64,000 nt of DNA from Nocardiopsis mwathae (GTDB taxonomy: Bacteria; Actinomycetota; Actinomycetes; Streptosporangiales; Streptosporangiaceae), in contig NZ_JACHDS010000001.1 in the NCBI RefSeq assembly GCF_014201195.1, positions 4,712,001 to 4,776,000 of the forward strand, given 5' to 3'. The notes beneath the pieces are model-generated. The model was not told the DNA's origin and made no database searches. It was given only the letters and a program-made list of their open reading frames with translations. Shown here piece by piece: positions 45,492 through 54,871 of the stretch. A program made the position numbers and the translations under genes. Positions within the stretch are counted from its first letter, which is position 1; the number at the start of each line of letters is the position of its first letter.

Positions 45492-46319
45492 TCAGGTCCG
45501 CGTTTCGGCACGCTCGGGCGCATCCGCGGGCCGCTCGGGGAGTACCGCGGATGCGCCACCCTTGGGCTCCGCTTCCTCGGTCCGGGCGTCGCGGAGTTCG
45601 CGGCGCATGAGGATGATCCAGCCGATGACGGCGATGACGGTGAACACCCACCACTGCACCGCGTAGGAGAGGTTCATCCCCATGTTGGTCTCCGGGGCGG
45701 CGACGCGTTCCGGGGCCGGGTCGGACGGGGGGTCCTGGGCGGTGAGTTCGGCGAAGCCGCCGTAGACGGGGTAGGGCAGGTCGGCGGCGATCGCGTCGAC
45801 GTCGATGATCATGATCTGGCCGTCGGGCAGGCCGTCACGCTCGCGGATGCCGGTGTTCTCGGGGGTCTCGCCGAACTGGATCCTGCCGGTGACGGTGACC
45901 TCGCCCGTCGGCGGGGGCGGTACGTCGGGCTGGGCGGTGGCGGTGTCCGGGTTGGGCACCCAGCCGCGGTTCACCAGCAGGGCGGGGCCGTCGTCGGTCA
46001 CCAGCGGGGTGAGCACGTACATGCCGACGCCGCGGGAGCCGTCGCGGTTGCGGACCACCAGCTCGTGGTCGGCGTCGTAGTGTCCCGTGGCCTCCACCGA
46101 CTTCCACCGGTCGGCACGGTCGACGTCCCGGCCGACCCCGGTCAGCCGGTCGACGGGCACCGGTGCCGCCTCGATGTTGGCCTCCTGCAGGTTCGCGGCC
46201 GCCTGCCGGTCCTCCCATCGGCTGAGCTGCCAGAAGCCCAGCCAGATGAACGACGGCACGATCAGCAGCACCAGCGCGTGGAACGCCAGCATGCGCGATG
46301 AGAAGAGAACCCGGAACAC
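45492..46319 (-). CDS. SURF1-family protein (second paralogue)
   Basis: 275 residues from a GTG at 46319 (its GGAGG is unusually close). Two membrane helices flank the SURF1 core: FHALVLLIVPSFIWLGFWQL, then TPLVTDDGPALLVNRGWV, EVTVTGRIQFGETPEN, and NLSYAVQWWVFTVIAVIGWI. It is the same family as 26587-27468 but only distantly alike; which one serves the main oxidase is unknown. Confidence 0.87.
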   Translation of the reverse strand: MFRVLFSSRMLAFHALVLLIVPSFIWLGFWQLSRWEDRQAAANLQEANIEAAPVPVDRLTGVGRDVDRADRWKSVEATGHYDADHELVVRNRDGSRGVGMYVLTPLVTDDGPALLVNRGWVPNPDTATAQPDVPPPPTGEVTVTGRIQFGETPENTGIRERDGLPDGQIMIIDVDAIAADLPYPVYGGFAELTAQDPPSDPAPERVAAPETNMGMNLSYAVQWWVFTVIAVIGWIILMRRELRDARTEEAEPKGGASAVLPERPADAPERAETRT

Positions 46320-46555
46320 ACCTCCGAGGTTAGGAGATGGTTCCGGGAGCCGCGCATCGCCCCGGGGCTCACCCCGCACCGGGCGGCCGAGAGCTCCGGC
46401 GGCGGTGCGGCACCTCGCCAGCGCACCGGCGCCGCACCGGTGGGCGCGCAGACGGACGCCGGGTCCGGGGAGTGCCCCGGACCCGGCGCCGTCGGGTGAG
46501 CTGGGGATGACCGGATTCACACCGTCCGGTCAGGGGGATGGGGGTGCGGGTTGGC

Positions 46556-47707
46556 CTACACCTCGGCGTCGGTCCCCGCGGCGGCCTTGCGCTTGCGGGA
46601 GAACTTCATGGCCGCTGCGCCGCCGCCCAGGGCCGCGAGTCCGGCGGCCACCAGGCCGGTGAGCGCGGCACCGGTCACGGGCAGACCGCCGCTGGCGCTC
46701 TTGTTGTCGGCGACCAGGTCGACCTTCTCGTCGCCCGACTCGGCGCCGTCGGCCGCGTCCTTGCCCTTGTCGTCCGCACCCTCGGCGCCGGAGTCCTTGC
46801 CCTTGTCGGCGCCGTCGTCCTTGCCGTCGTCCTTGCCGCCGTCCTTGCCGCCGTCGTCGCCGCCCTTGTCGGCGCCGTCGTCCTTGCCGCCGTCCTTGCC
46901 GCCGTCGTCGCCGCCCTTGCCGCCGTCGTCGCCCTTACCACCGTCGCCGCCGTTGTCTCCGCCGCCCTTGCCGCCGTCGGAGATCTTCTTCACGCACTCG
47001 GCCTTCGAGACGCCGAGAGCGGACACGGAGTTGCCGCAGATCTCGGCCGCGGCGTCGACCGGGACGGTGACCTGGTTGCCGCTGCCCACACCGCCGGAGC
47101 CGTCGGTCTGGTTGCCGCCGCCCTTGTTCTGGTCCGAGTCGGCGACACCCTTGACGACCTTCTTGCAGCTGGCCTCGGAGACGCCGCCCACGGCGACGGA
47201 GTTCCCGCACACGTCGATGGCGACGTTCACCGGGATGCTGATCTGGTTGCCGCTGGCGATGCCGCCGGAGCCGCTGGTCTGGTTGCCGCCGGAGTTCTGG
47301 TCGGACGCGGCGATGCCCTTGACGACCTTGGTGCAGTCGGCCTTCGAGACGCCGGCGACCGCGACGGAGTTCCCGCAGACACCCACGGCCGCGGTCACCG
47401 GGATGCTGATCTGGTTGCCGCTGGCGATGCCGCCGGAGCCGTCGGTCTGGTTGCCGCCGCCCTTGCCAGAGGACTGGTAGAGGTACTTGGCGACCTCCTT
47501 GCACTTGGCCTTGGAGACACCGAGGGCCGCGACGGAGTTCCCGCAGATCTGGGCCTCGATGTCCACCGGGACGCTGACCTGGTTGCCGCTGCCCACACCA
47601 CCGGAGCCACTGGTCGTGTTGGCGGAGGCGGCGACGGGGGAGGCGAGGACGAGCCCGGCCGTGAGCAGGGTCGCGTAGGCGGTGGTGGAGAGCTTCTTAC
47701 GCATCAT
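46556..47707 (-). CDS. Cell-wall-anchored chaplin with four chaplin domains
   Basis: 383 residues. A signal peptide (MMRKKLSTTAYATLLTAGLV) is followed by four chaplin domains, each with GSGG(V/I)xSGNQ(V/I)(S/T)(V/I)PV and the Cys pair CGNSV...GVSKAxC. A Lys/Asp/Gly linker of about 75 residues in KDDG/DGGKDGG repeats comes next, then the sortase signal LPVTG, a helix and KFSRKRK. Chaplins form amphipathic surface fibres that let aerial hyphae leave water. Long chaplins of Streptomyces have two domains, so four is unusual. Confidence 0.92.
   Translation of the reverse strand: MMRKKLSTTAYATLLTAGLVLASPVAASANTTSGSGGVGSGNQVSVPVDIEAQICGNSVAALGVSKAKCKEVAKYLYQSSGKGGGNQTDGSGGIASGNQISIPVTAAVGVCGNSVAVAGVSKADCTKVVKGIAASDQNSGGNQTSGSGGIASGNQISIPVNVAIDVCGNSVAVGGVSEASCKKVVKGVADSDQNKGGGNQTDGSGGVGSGNQVTVPVDAAAEICGNSVSALGVSKAECVKKISDGGKGGGDNGGDGGKGDDGGKGGDDGGKDGGKDDGADKGGDDGGKDGGKDDGKDDGADKGKDSGAEGADDKGKDAADGAESGDEKVDLVADNKSASGGLPVTGAALTGLVAAGLAALGGGAAAMKFSRKRKAAAGTDAEV
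47010..47620. repeat. Four tandem chaplin-domain DNA repeats
   Basis: Four units of roughly 150-165 bases, closely similar in GSGG, SGNQ and CGNSV codons. They mark internal duplication of the chaplin module, and the middle two are the most alike. Confidence 0.75.
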
Positions 47708-47920
47708 GTTCAGGCATGACCTTTCGCAGACGCATTCGCAAGACGTGCATGGGTGACCCTGGCGCCACCGGAGAGCGGGTAGCAGTGGCCGCAGGTCCCG
47801 CTGAGATGCGGGGGGGATTTCTGCCCTGTGCCTTGGGTGGCGGCTATAGCCAGCCGAACCCCACACCTGGAGGGAAAGGCGGCGGGACGTTTCCCGAGCC
47901 GCCGATGTCCATAACCTAGC
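47708..47920 (-). promoter_or_regulatory. Candidate structured mRNA leader of the chaplin gene
   Basis: Read leftward, this ~210-base stretch can form several stems: GGCTATAGCC (47842-47851), CCCGC/GCGGG, and GCCAC/GTGGC near 47763-47789. I looked for the c-di-AMP riboswitch core common before actinomycete wall genes and did not find its conserved segment. A regulatory leader is inferred from length and folding. Confidence 0.4.
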
Positions 47921-48604
47921 AGCTTTTCGAGGATCCGCGACCATTTCGCCGATTAATTCCCGGAAGAGCGAGAACTGTCCGCATTGCTCGCTTTGCTCTC
48001 TGTGATGAATGCTGGTCAAACGATCGATTTTTTTGGCCTCGGCGACGAATCGATCGCAAGAAACCCACGGAGGCCATCGAGCAAATCCGACATCTGATCT
48101 TCAAACAGACAATTCGAACAGCCTTGAAGGCGGAAACGAATACGCACAGCAACCACTGGCCGGGAAGACGAACATATTGCCCCATATCCGCATTCGTCAC
48201 TATTTCGGCGATAACGTTGCGCACCGGGTTCCGGACACAAGGAGGCCCCAGGGGGCGGGTCCGTGGATCCGCAGCCGGGGCAGCTCGGCGCGCTCACATC
48301 CGCGCGCCGCGCCCGCGCCGACGGTGCGCGGTGGTGTGCGGCCCGACCGGGTAGCGGTCGTCGGCGTCGCCCCGGGGCGCCCCCGCGGACACGGATGGCC
48401 GGATCCGGACACCGTCCAGGTCAACTCCGCCGCGGAGCCCGCGCATCATCCCCTATGAGCCGTCCACCTGCCCGGGAGCCCCCATTGACCCCGAGAGTCC
48501 GCACGCCCGGCCCCGCCTTCCGCCGCACCCGCCCCGGTACCTCCGCCCGCCGCTCGGTCGGCCCCCCGCCCCCTGGCCGCGGCCCCCGGCGGCACCCGGT
48601 CGCG
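47708..48604. other. Long divergent region between the chaplin and capA genes
   Basis: About 900 bases without a convincing gene. The part at 47920-48240 is strikingly richer in A and T than the rest of the window, with TTTTTTT at 48028-48034. Short frames there do not look like protein. 48455-48604 could be an N-terminal extension of capA but is rich in Pro/Arg and unlike coding sequence. Confidence 0.5.
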
Positions 48605-49735
48605 ATGCGGACGGGATCGCTCCTGGCCGCCATCGCCGTCGCCACCGCCTGCACCACCGGTTCCGGGGACGTCCGGCAAGCGGCCGACACCGCCACGCCC
48701 GCCTCCGGCCAGGAACAGTCGACGCGATCCCCGACCGACCCCTTCACCATCGCCTTCGGCGGCGATGTCATGTTCGAGGGCATACTGCGCGCGCGACTCG
48801 ACGATGACCCCGGCACCGCACTCGGCCCCATCGCCGACACCCTGTCCGCCGCCGACCTGGCCATGGTGAACCTGGAGACCGCCGTCACCCACGGCGGCAC
48901 CCCCGTCCCCGGCAAGCAGTTCGTGTTCCGCGCACCGCCCGCGGCCTTCGAGGCGCTGGACGCCGCCGGTATCGACGTCGTGTCGATCGCCAACAACCAC
49001 GGCATGGACTACGGGGAGGAGGGGCTGCTCGACACGCTCCGCTACGCGGAGGAGGCCGACTTCCCGGTGGTCGGGGCCGGCAGGGACATCGACGCGGCCT
49101 ACGCCCCTCACATCACCGAGGTCAACGGCAGCACCGTCGCGATCATCGGCGCCACCGACGTGCTGGACGAAGAGCTCATCCCCACCTGGACGGCCGGCGA
49201 GGGACGTCCCGGGCTCGCATCGGCCAAGTACGAGATGCGCGAGACGCTGATCGCGGCGGTACGCTCCGCCTCCGAGGACACCGGAGCCGACACCGTCGTC
49301 GTCTTCCTGCACTGGGGCCTGGAGGGGTCGCACTGCCCCCTGCCACATGCCCCCGACCTCGCGCGCGACCTCATCGGCGCCGGAGCCGATGTCGTGGTCG
49401 GGGCACACGCGCACGTGCTCGCACCGGGCGGCTACTTGGGGGACGCCTATGTGCACTACGGTCTGGGCAACTTCGCGTTCTACAACTTCAGCGGGCCCAC
49501 GGCGGAGAGCGGCGTGCTCACCCTGACCCTGCACGACGGCGCGGTCCTCGATGACGAGTGGCTGCCCGCCCGCATCGAGGGCGGGGTGCCGATCCCCTAC
49601 GAAGGCGACTCCGCCGACCGCGCCCGCGCCGAGTGGGAGCGCCTTCGCACCGGCTGCGCCACCGACCTCGCGGCCGTCCCCTCCGACCCGGCGGCCGGGG
49701 CTCCCGGGGAGGGGTCCGCACGACCGACGCGCTGA
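48605..49735 (+). CDS. CapA-family lipoprotein
   Basis: 376 residues from ATG 48605, which gives a neat lipoprotein signal (MRTGSLLAAIAVATAC). The metallophosphatase-like CapA fold is seen: FGGDVMFE, NLETAV, ANNHGMDYG, HWG and GAHAHVLAPGG. CapA proteins act in poly-γ-glutamate or surface polymer handling. ATG 48455 is in frame but adds an unlikely leader. Confidence 0.85.
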   Translation: MRTGSLLAAIAVATACTTGSGDVRQAADTATPASGQEQSTRSPTDPFTIAFGGDVMFEGILRARLDDDPGTALGPIADTLSAADLAMVNLETAVTHGGTPVPGKQFVFRAPPAAFEALDAAGIDVVSIANNHGMDYGEEGLLDTLRYAEEADFPVVGAGRDIDAAYAPHITEVNGSTVAIIGATDVLDEELIPTWTAGEGRPGLASAKYEMRETLIAAVRSASEDTGADTVVVFLHWGLEGSHCPLPHAPDLARDLIGAGADVVVGAHAHVLAPGGYLGDAYVHYGLGNFAFYNFSGPTAESGVLTLTLHDGAVLDDEWLPARIEGGVPIPYEGDSADRARAEWERLRTGCATDLAAVPSDPAAGAPGEGSARPTR

Positions 49736-49737
49736 GA

Positions 49738-49753
49738 CCCGGGGCGCCCCGGG
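49738..49753. terminator. Palindrome CCCGGGGCGCCCCGGG between convergent genes
   Basis: Perfect 16-base palindrome between the capA and add stop codons; likely a short transcription barrier. Confidence 0.4.
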
Positions 49754-49770
49754 AGATCGGGCGTTCGCCG

Positions 49771-50802
49771 CTACATGGGGGCCGGACAGGCGTCGATCTC
49801 GCCGATCAGCTCGCGTTTGGCGGACTCCTCAAGGTAGGAGGCCGCCACGCCGTTGCGGGCCAGCTCGGCGAGCTCCGCCGTGCCCAGGCCCAGGGTGTGG
49901 GCCGTACGGTACTCGTTGAGCAGGTCGGTGCCGAACATCGGCGGGTCGTCGGAGTTGAGGGTGACCAGCAGGCCGGCCTCCATCATCCGCGGGAGCGGAT
50001 GTTCGCCGATGGCCTCCACGGCCCGCGTCCGCAGGTTGGAGGTGGGAGAGACGTCGACGGGGATCCGATCGTCGCGAAGCCGCGCGACCAGGCGATCGTC
50101 CTGCAAGCTGTCGATACCGTGCCCGATGCGCTCGGCACGCAACAGGTCCAGCGCCTCCCGCACCCGTTCCGCGCCGCCGTTCTCCCCGGCGTGCGGCAGG
50201 CTGTGCAGCCCGGCGGCGCGCGCCCGCCCGAACAGGTCGGCGAACGGGGCCCGCGAGACCTCGATCCCGCCGACGCCGAACCCGATGACGCTGTCCGGCC
50301 CGTCCCGCAGCACCGCCTCCAGGGTCTCGGCCCCGGCCTCCACCCCGTAGTCCCCGGGGAAGTCGGGAATCCAGCGCAGCCGGATCCCGTGCTCACGCTC
50401 GGCCTCGCGGCGGGCGTGCTCGATGCCGTCGAACACCACCCGGGCCGGGATCCCGCGCATGAGGTGGCCGTACAGGCTGACGTGCAGCTCGGCGTAGCGC
50501 ACATTCTGCGCCGCCAGGGTGGCCGCCACGTCGGCGGTCAGCAGCGCGAAGTCCTCCTCATCGCGCAGGGCCGCGACCGATGCCAGGTAGACGTCGATGA
50601 AGTGCGGGAAGTCGCGGAACTCGTACCAGTCGCGGATCTCCTCCGGGGTCCCGGGGATCCCCTCCACCCGATGCCGGGCGGCGAGCTCGATGAGCGTCGC
50701 GGGCCGCATCGAGCCTTCGAGGTGGACGTGGAGTTCGACCTTCGGCAGATCGCGGATGAAGGCCTCGATACCGGAGGCTGCGGCGGTAGGGGAGCGGTCC
50801 AT
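49771..50802 (-). CDS. add: Adenosine deaminase
   Basis: 343 residues. Zinc ligands HxH in ELHVHLEGS, His in HAGENGG, the HGID region and the Asp pair in NSDDPPMF. PTSN is the substrate loop. It deaminates adenosine to inosine for purine salvage. Confidence 0.93.
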   Translation of the reverse strand: MDRSPTAAASGIEAFIRDLPKVELHVHLEGSMRPATLIELAARHRVEGIPGTPEEIRDWYEFRDFPHFIDVYLASVAALRDEEDFALLTADVAATLAAQNVRYAELHVSLYGHLMRGIPARVVFDGIEHARREAEREHGIRLRWIPDFPGDYGVEAGAETLEAVLRDGPDSVIGFGVGGIEVSRAPFADLFGRARAAGLHSLPHAGENGGAERVREALDLLRAERIGHGIDSLQDDRLVARLRDDRIPVDVSPTSNLRTRAVEAIGEHPLPRMMEAGLLVTLNSDDPPMFGTDLLNEYRTAHTLGLGTAELAELARNGVAASYLEESAKRELIGEIDACPAPM

Positions 50803-50937
50803 GCCGCGACGCTACTCGGAGCCGAACCGCTCCTCCAAACACGAACCGGTCTTCTTACACCGGTTTGTCAGTATCGGTGCGCGCGGCAGCGGGCCTGGGC
50901 CCGCCGCATGCCGGGGACCCGGCGCCCGCTCCGCAGG

Positions 50938-52410
50938 TCAGCCCGCCTCCGGCCGACCGTTGACCCGGCGCGGGATGCCCAGCGGGTTCCCGTCGCGCAG
51001 CGCCTCGGGCAGCAGGGGGTCGGGGACGGACTGGTAGCTCACCGGGCGCAGGAATCTGCGGATGGCCGTGGCACCCACCGACGTGTGCAGCACCGATGTG
51101 GTCGCCGGGTAGGGGCCGCCATGCGTCATCGCGTGCGTCACCGACACCCCCGTGGGCCACTCGTTCCACAGCACCCGCCCGGCCCGCCCGCTCAGGAGCT
51201 CCAGCAGCCGCGGTGCGACGGCATCGCCCTCTTCGGCGTGAAGGGCCGACGTCAACTGGCCCTGCAGCAGCCCGGCCACCTCCGCCAGCCGGTCCTCCTC
51301 CCCGTAGCCGACGACCAGGGATGCCGGGCCGAAGCACTCCTCCAGGAGCACACCGGGATGCCGCAGCAGCGACTCGACTCCGGTGCGCAGCAGCGTAGGG
51401 GTCCATCCCGCCGGGGTGCGCACACCGCGCACCAGGACCTCGACCGCCGGGTGGTCGGCCAGTTCCCCGAGGCGGTGCTCGAACCCCTCCGCCACCCGCT
51501 CGTTGAGCAGAGGCGCCTGGGCCAGGTCGGCGACGGCGTGGGTGAGCGGCCCCAGGTCGCACTCCTCCGGCACCAGCAGCACGCCGGGCTTGGTGCAGAA
51601 CTGCCCCGCGCCCAGTGTGAAGGAGCCGATGTAGCCGCTGAGGATCTCCGGCCCGCGCGCCTTCATGGCGGCGCGGGTGACGAAGACGGGGTTGACGCTG
51701 CCGAGCTCACCGTAGAACGGGATCGGCTCCGGACGGGAGGCCGCCAGATCGTGCAGGGCGCGGCCGCCCGGGATCGACCCGGTGAACCCGACGGCTCGGG
51801 TCGCCGGATGCAGTACCGCGCGCTGCCCGGTCTCCATCCCGTATACGACCGCGAAGACCCCCGCGGGCGCCCGGACGCCGGCGAGCGCCTCGGCGACCAC
51901 CCGGCCGGTGAGCCGGGCCAGGTGCGGGTGGCCCGGGTGGGCCTTGACGACGACCGGGCAGCCGGCGGCGAGCGCGGAGGCGGTGTCGCCCCCGGCGGTG
52001 CTGAACGCGAACGGGAAGTTGCTCGCGCCGAAGACGACCACCGGCCCCAGGGGGACCAGCATCCGGCGCACGTCCGGGCGCGGCCCCATGCCCCACCCGG
52101 GGTCCGCGACGTCGATGGCGGCCTCCAGGTAGGTGCCCTCCTCGACCAGATCGGCGAAGAACCTCAGCTGGAATGTGGTGCGGCCGAGCTCGGACCGGCA
52201 GCGCGCCTCGGGCAGGTGGCTTTCGGCCATCGCCACCGGGACGAGCTCGTCGGCGGCGGCGTCGAGCGCGTCGGCCACGGCGCGCAGCATCACCGCGCGC
52301 CGTGCGGGCCGCAGTCCGCCCATCGCGGGGGCGGCCGCAGCCGCGGCCGCCATGACGTCGTCCAGCTCGGCCGGGCCGGTGTCGGGAATGGGGGTGGCGG
52401 TCTCGGTCAT
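50938..52410 (-). CDS. Aldehyde dehydrogenase, α-ketoglutarate-semialdehyde type
   Basis: 490 residues. The sequence VVFGASNFPFAFSTAGGDT, the Glu in FYGELGSVNPVF and the catalytic Cys in GAGQFCTKPGV are typical of ketoglutarate semialdehyde dehydrogenases in sugar-acid or hydroxyproline breakdown. It stands alone, divergent from a TetR gene 282 bases away. Confidence 0.88.
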   Translation of the reverse strand: MTETATPIPDTGPAELDDVMAAAAAAAPAMGGLRPARRAVMLRAVADALDAAADELVPVAMAESHLPEARCRSELGRTTFQLRFFADLVEEGTYLEAAIDVADPGWGMGPRPDVRRMLVPLGPVVVFGASNFPFAFSTAGGDTASALAAGCPVVVKAHPGHPHLARLTGRVVAEALAGVRAPAGVFAVVYGMETGQRAVLHPATRAVGFTGSIPGGRALHDLAASRPEPIPFYGELGSVNPVFVTRAAMKARGPEILSGYIGSFTLGAGQFCTKPGVLLVPEECDLGPLTHAVADLAQAPLLNERVAEGFEHRLGELADHPAVEVLVRGVRTPAGWTPTLLRTGVESLLRHPGVLLEECFGPASLVVGYGEEDRLAEVAGLLQGQLTSALHAEEGDAVAPRLLELLSGRAGRVLWNEWPTGVSVTHAMTHGGPYPATTSVLHTSVGATAIRRFLRPVSYQSVPDPLLPEALRDGNPLGIPRRVNGRPEAG

Positions 52411-52692
52411 CGGTCGCCTCCGGATCGTGGACTGGGTCTGCTCCCGCTCCTACCCAACCGCCCTTCGCCGCCTGACGGAAGGGCGGATTCCCACCCTGTG
52501 GACAAGCGTCCGCCCCGACATGTCCGACTATTCCGTGCCGGAAACCGTTGGTGACCGCGACGGCCACCAGCGTGGCCAATCCCGGGCCGGATCAGGCCGG
52601 AACCGGCCATATCCCCGGTCAGAGTGAAGTCGGAACCGTAAAAGCGCGATATTACGGGGAACCATTCAGATCCGGAAAGGCATCATAGAGAC

Positions 52693-53424
52693 GTGATGAC
52701 TACTTCCCGCAGTTCCACATCCAGGCCACGGGAGGCCACGGATACCGGCAATGGCGCCGGAGCCCAACTCGGACCCACCTCATGGCCGCTGCTCGACAAC
52801 GCGGGCCAGGCCCTGTCCCAAGCCCCCCTCCGCCGCCTCCCCGCCCAGCAGCGCAGCATGGTCCGGGTCCAGCGCATGCTGGACGCCTGCGCCGAGCTAC
52901 TCGACGAGGTCGGCTACGACGAGCTCTCCACCACCCGCATCGCCGAACGCGCCAACGTCGCCATCGGGTCGGTCTACCAGTTCTTTCCGGACAAGAAGGC
53001 CATCACCCAGGCGCTCGGCCTGCGCTACCTGGACATGTTCAGCTCCCGGGTGACCGACCGACTCGCCCAGGGCGGCTTCTCCCACTGGTCCGAGGCCGTC
53101 GACGTGATCATCGACGAGTACCTCGACATGCACCGCAACGTGCCGGGCTTCCGCAGCCTGCACTTCGGCGACGCGGTGGACATCCGCCTGTTCGACCCGA
53201 ACAACGACAACAACCAGGTGATCGCCGCCCGCCTTCGCGACCTGCTGATCTCCATCGCCGGGGCGGAGGAGAGCACGGAACTCGACCGCGCCATCACCGT
53301 GGCCGTCGAGTCCGCGGACGCGGTCCTCAAACTCGCCTTCCGCTGCGATCCCGAGGGCGACCGGCATCTCATCGACGAGACCAAACTGCTCCTGCGCAGC
53401 TACCTCGGCCGACATTTCGCCTGA
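52693..53424 (+). CDS. TetR-family regulator
   Basis: 243 residues; GTG 52693 or ATG 52696. The HTH reads TTRIAERANVAIGSVYQFF, after an unusually long hydrophilic N-terminal tail of ~50 residues. It may control the divergent dehydrogenase or the following hydrolase gene. Confidence 0.87.
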   Translation: MMTTSRSSTSRPREATDTGNGAGAQLGPTSWPLLDNAGQALSQAPLRRLPAQQRSMVRVQRMLDACAELLDEVGYDELSTTRIAERANVAIGSVYQFFPDKKAITQALGLRYLDMFSSRVTDRLAQGGFSHWSEAVDVIIDEYLDMHRNVPGFRSLHFGDAVDIRLFDPNNDNNQVIAARLRDLLISIAGAEESTELDRAITVAVESADAVLKLAFRCDPEGDRHLIDETKLLLRSYLGRHFA

Positions 53425-53525
53425 ATTAGGCTGCAAGTTGCCCGCCGCCCACGGATGACGCTCGCAATCCGCGACCGCCGCCGACGAAACCGGTGGACGG
53501 CGTTCGAACATGGGAGGATCCCCCA

Positions 53526-54404
53526 GTGGTAGCCGAAAGCACGCTCACCCGCCCGACGACCGGCACCGCGGCCGGTGTTCCCTTCGTGGCGATGCCTCCG
53601 GTCGTCGCCGCGAACGACGGCCCGGCTCCCATGATCGTCTCACTCCACGCGTTCGAGCCACCGCGCAGCGAAACCGCGCTGGCGGGCACACTCCCGATGG
53701 CCTCGCTGCCGGCATGGCGCTTCCACCTCGGCCTGCCGATGTTCGGCGCCCGCCTGCCCGAGGGCGGCATCGCCGAGGTCAACCGGCGCGGACAGACCGA
53801 CTACCTGATCCAGCTCTACGGCCCGGTCGTCGAGCAGGCCGCGGCCGAACTCGCCCGTGTCGTCGCCGAGCTGCGGTCGCGCTTCGGTGTGCAGGACGGC
53901 CCCATCGGCCTGGCGGGGGTCGGCGCAGGAGGGGCGGCCGCCCTGCTCGCCCTCGCCGAGAGCGACCTCCCCATCGGCGCGATCGGCCTGGTCAACCCGA
54001 TCATCGAACCGGGCCTGGTCCTCGGTGCCCGGGAGCGGCGGCTCGGCGTCGCCTACGAGTGGACCGAAGAGTCCCGCGACGTGGCCTCCTGGCTCGACTT
54101 CACCTCCCGCGTGGACGACCTCGCCCAGCGGCGCCCGCAGCCACCGCTGCTGATCGTCAACGGCGGCATGGACGAGGTCGTCCCACCGGAACGCGGCCAG
54201 GCCCTGCACGACGCCGTCGCTCCGCACTACCCGCCGGGGAGCCTGCGCCACATCGTGATTCCGGACCTTGCTCACACCATGGGCCCCGAGCCCGGCCTGG
54301 AGCCCGGTCCACCCGCGCCCGGCAACGTGCTGGCCGATCGCGCCCTCACCGAGTGGTTCCACCAGCACCTCCATGCCGATGCCGAGGCCACGCTGAGACT
54401 CTGA
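53526..54404 (+). CDS. Alpha/beta-hydrolase fold protein with Gly at the nucleophile position
   Basis: 292 residues, GTG after GGGAGG. The elbow reads LAGVGAGGAAALLAL, giving Gly where GxSxG has Ser. The acid (NGGMDEVVPP) and His (PDLAHTMGPEP) are kept. It resembles dienelactone-hydrolase/peptidase-like proteins but should lack serine-ester chemistry. Confidence 0.78.
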   Translation: MVAESTLTRPTTGTAAGVPFVAMPPVVAANDGPAPMIVSLHAFEPPRSETALAGTLPMASLPAWRFHLGLPMFGARLPEGGIAEVNRRGQTDYLIQLYGPVVEQAAAELARVVAELRSRFGVQDGPIGLAGVGAGGAAALLALAESDLPIGAIGLVNPIIEPGLVLGARERRLGVAYEWTEESRDVASWLDFTSRVDDLAQRRPQPPLLIVNGGMDEVVPPERGQALHDAVAPHYPPGSLRHIVIPDLAHTMGPEPGLEPGPPAPGNVLADRALTEWFHQHLHADAEATLRL

Positions 54405-54871
54405 CCGCGGCCCTCGACCCCTGAGGGAACGACGCCCGCAAGGCCCGACCGACCGAGCGATCGGGCGGGAAATAGCGGGGGCGCGGATGATTCGCACGCC
54501 GAAGCTCGATACGGTTCTACCCACCAGGCGAGGATCGCGGCGCGCCGGGTCCACTGTCCGCCGAGCGGCGCCGCTCGGCGCTCTCCCCCGATGCCGCGGC
54601 GCATCGGCACCGGCGGCAGCGGATCGGTCGGCCGCTTCGGAGCACACCGCCACGGGGACGCCGACGGACACGGGCAGGGAGCTGGACGGGACGATGGCAG
54701 CGACACCGGCCGCGCTCTCGCGCAGCCGCGCGTTCATCCCCCGCTCCCCACCGCCACTCCTCTCGGACGCTCCGGGGTCAACGGCTCCCCGTTCCATGGG
54801 ATCATCCGTGTGGCGGCCGGGCATCCCCCTGGTTCTCGGTGATCATGCAGCGCGCTAGGAGGGCGACTTAC
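54405..54871. other. Intergenic region before the HD-domain gene
   Basis: 467 bases. Open frames exist on both strands but none shows protein-like composition. A GCCCGA/TCGGGC stem (54443-54448 with 54461-54466) may end the preceding transcript. Confidence 0.45.

Noticed and set aside
46551-47480. Pro/Ser/Leu repeat protein opposite the chaplin gene
   Set aside because: It is the complement of the Gly/Lys/Asp repeat coding; the chaplin frame has signal peptide, domains and anchor.
47010-47620. CRISPR-like array
   Set aside because: The regular repeats are protein-coding chaplin modules of ~150 bases with no unique spacers.
47708-47920. c-di-AMP (ydaO) riboswitch before the chaplin gene
   Set aside because: The conserved AACCCG…CAGCUxACCUCG core is not present; kept only as an unnamed structured leader.
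49558-52554. A 998-codon plus-strand open frame
   Set aside because: It is antisense to the add and aldehyde-dehydrogenase genes, is rich in Arg/Gly/Pro/His, and has no motif. Long shadow frames are normal at this GC level.
54487-54858. Possible gene before the HD-domain gene
   Set aside because: No ribosome site, Arg/Ala/Pro-rich with no hydrophobic core pattern, and it overlaps the start region of the real gene.
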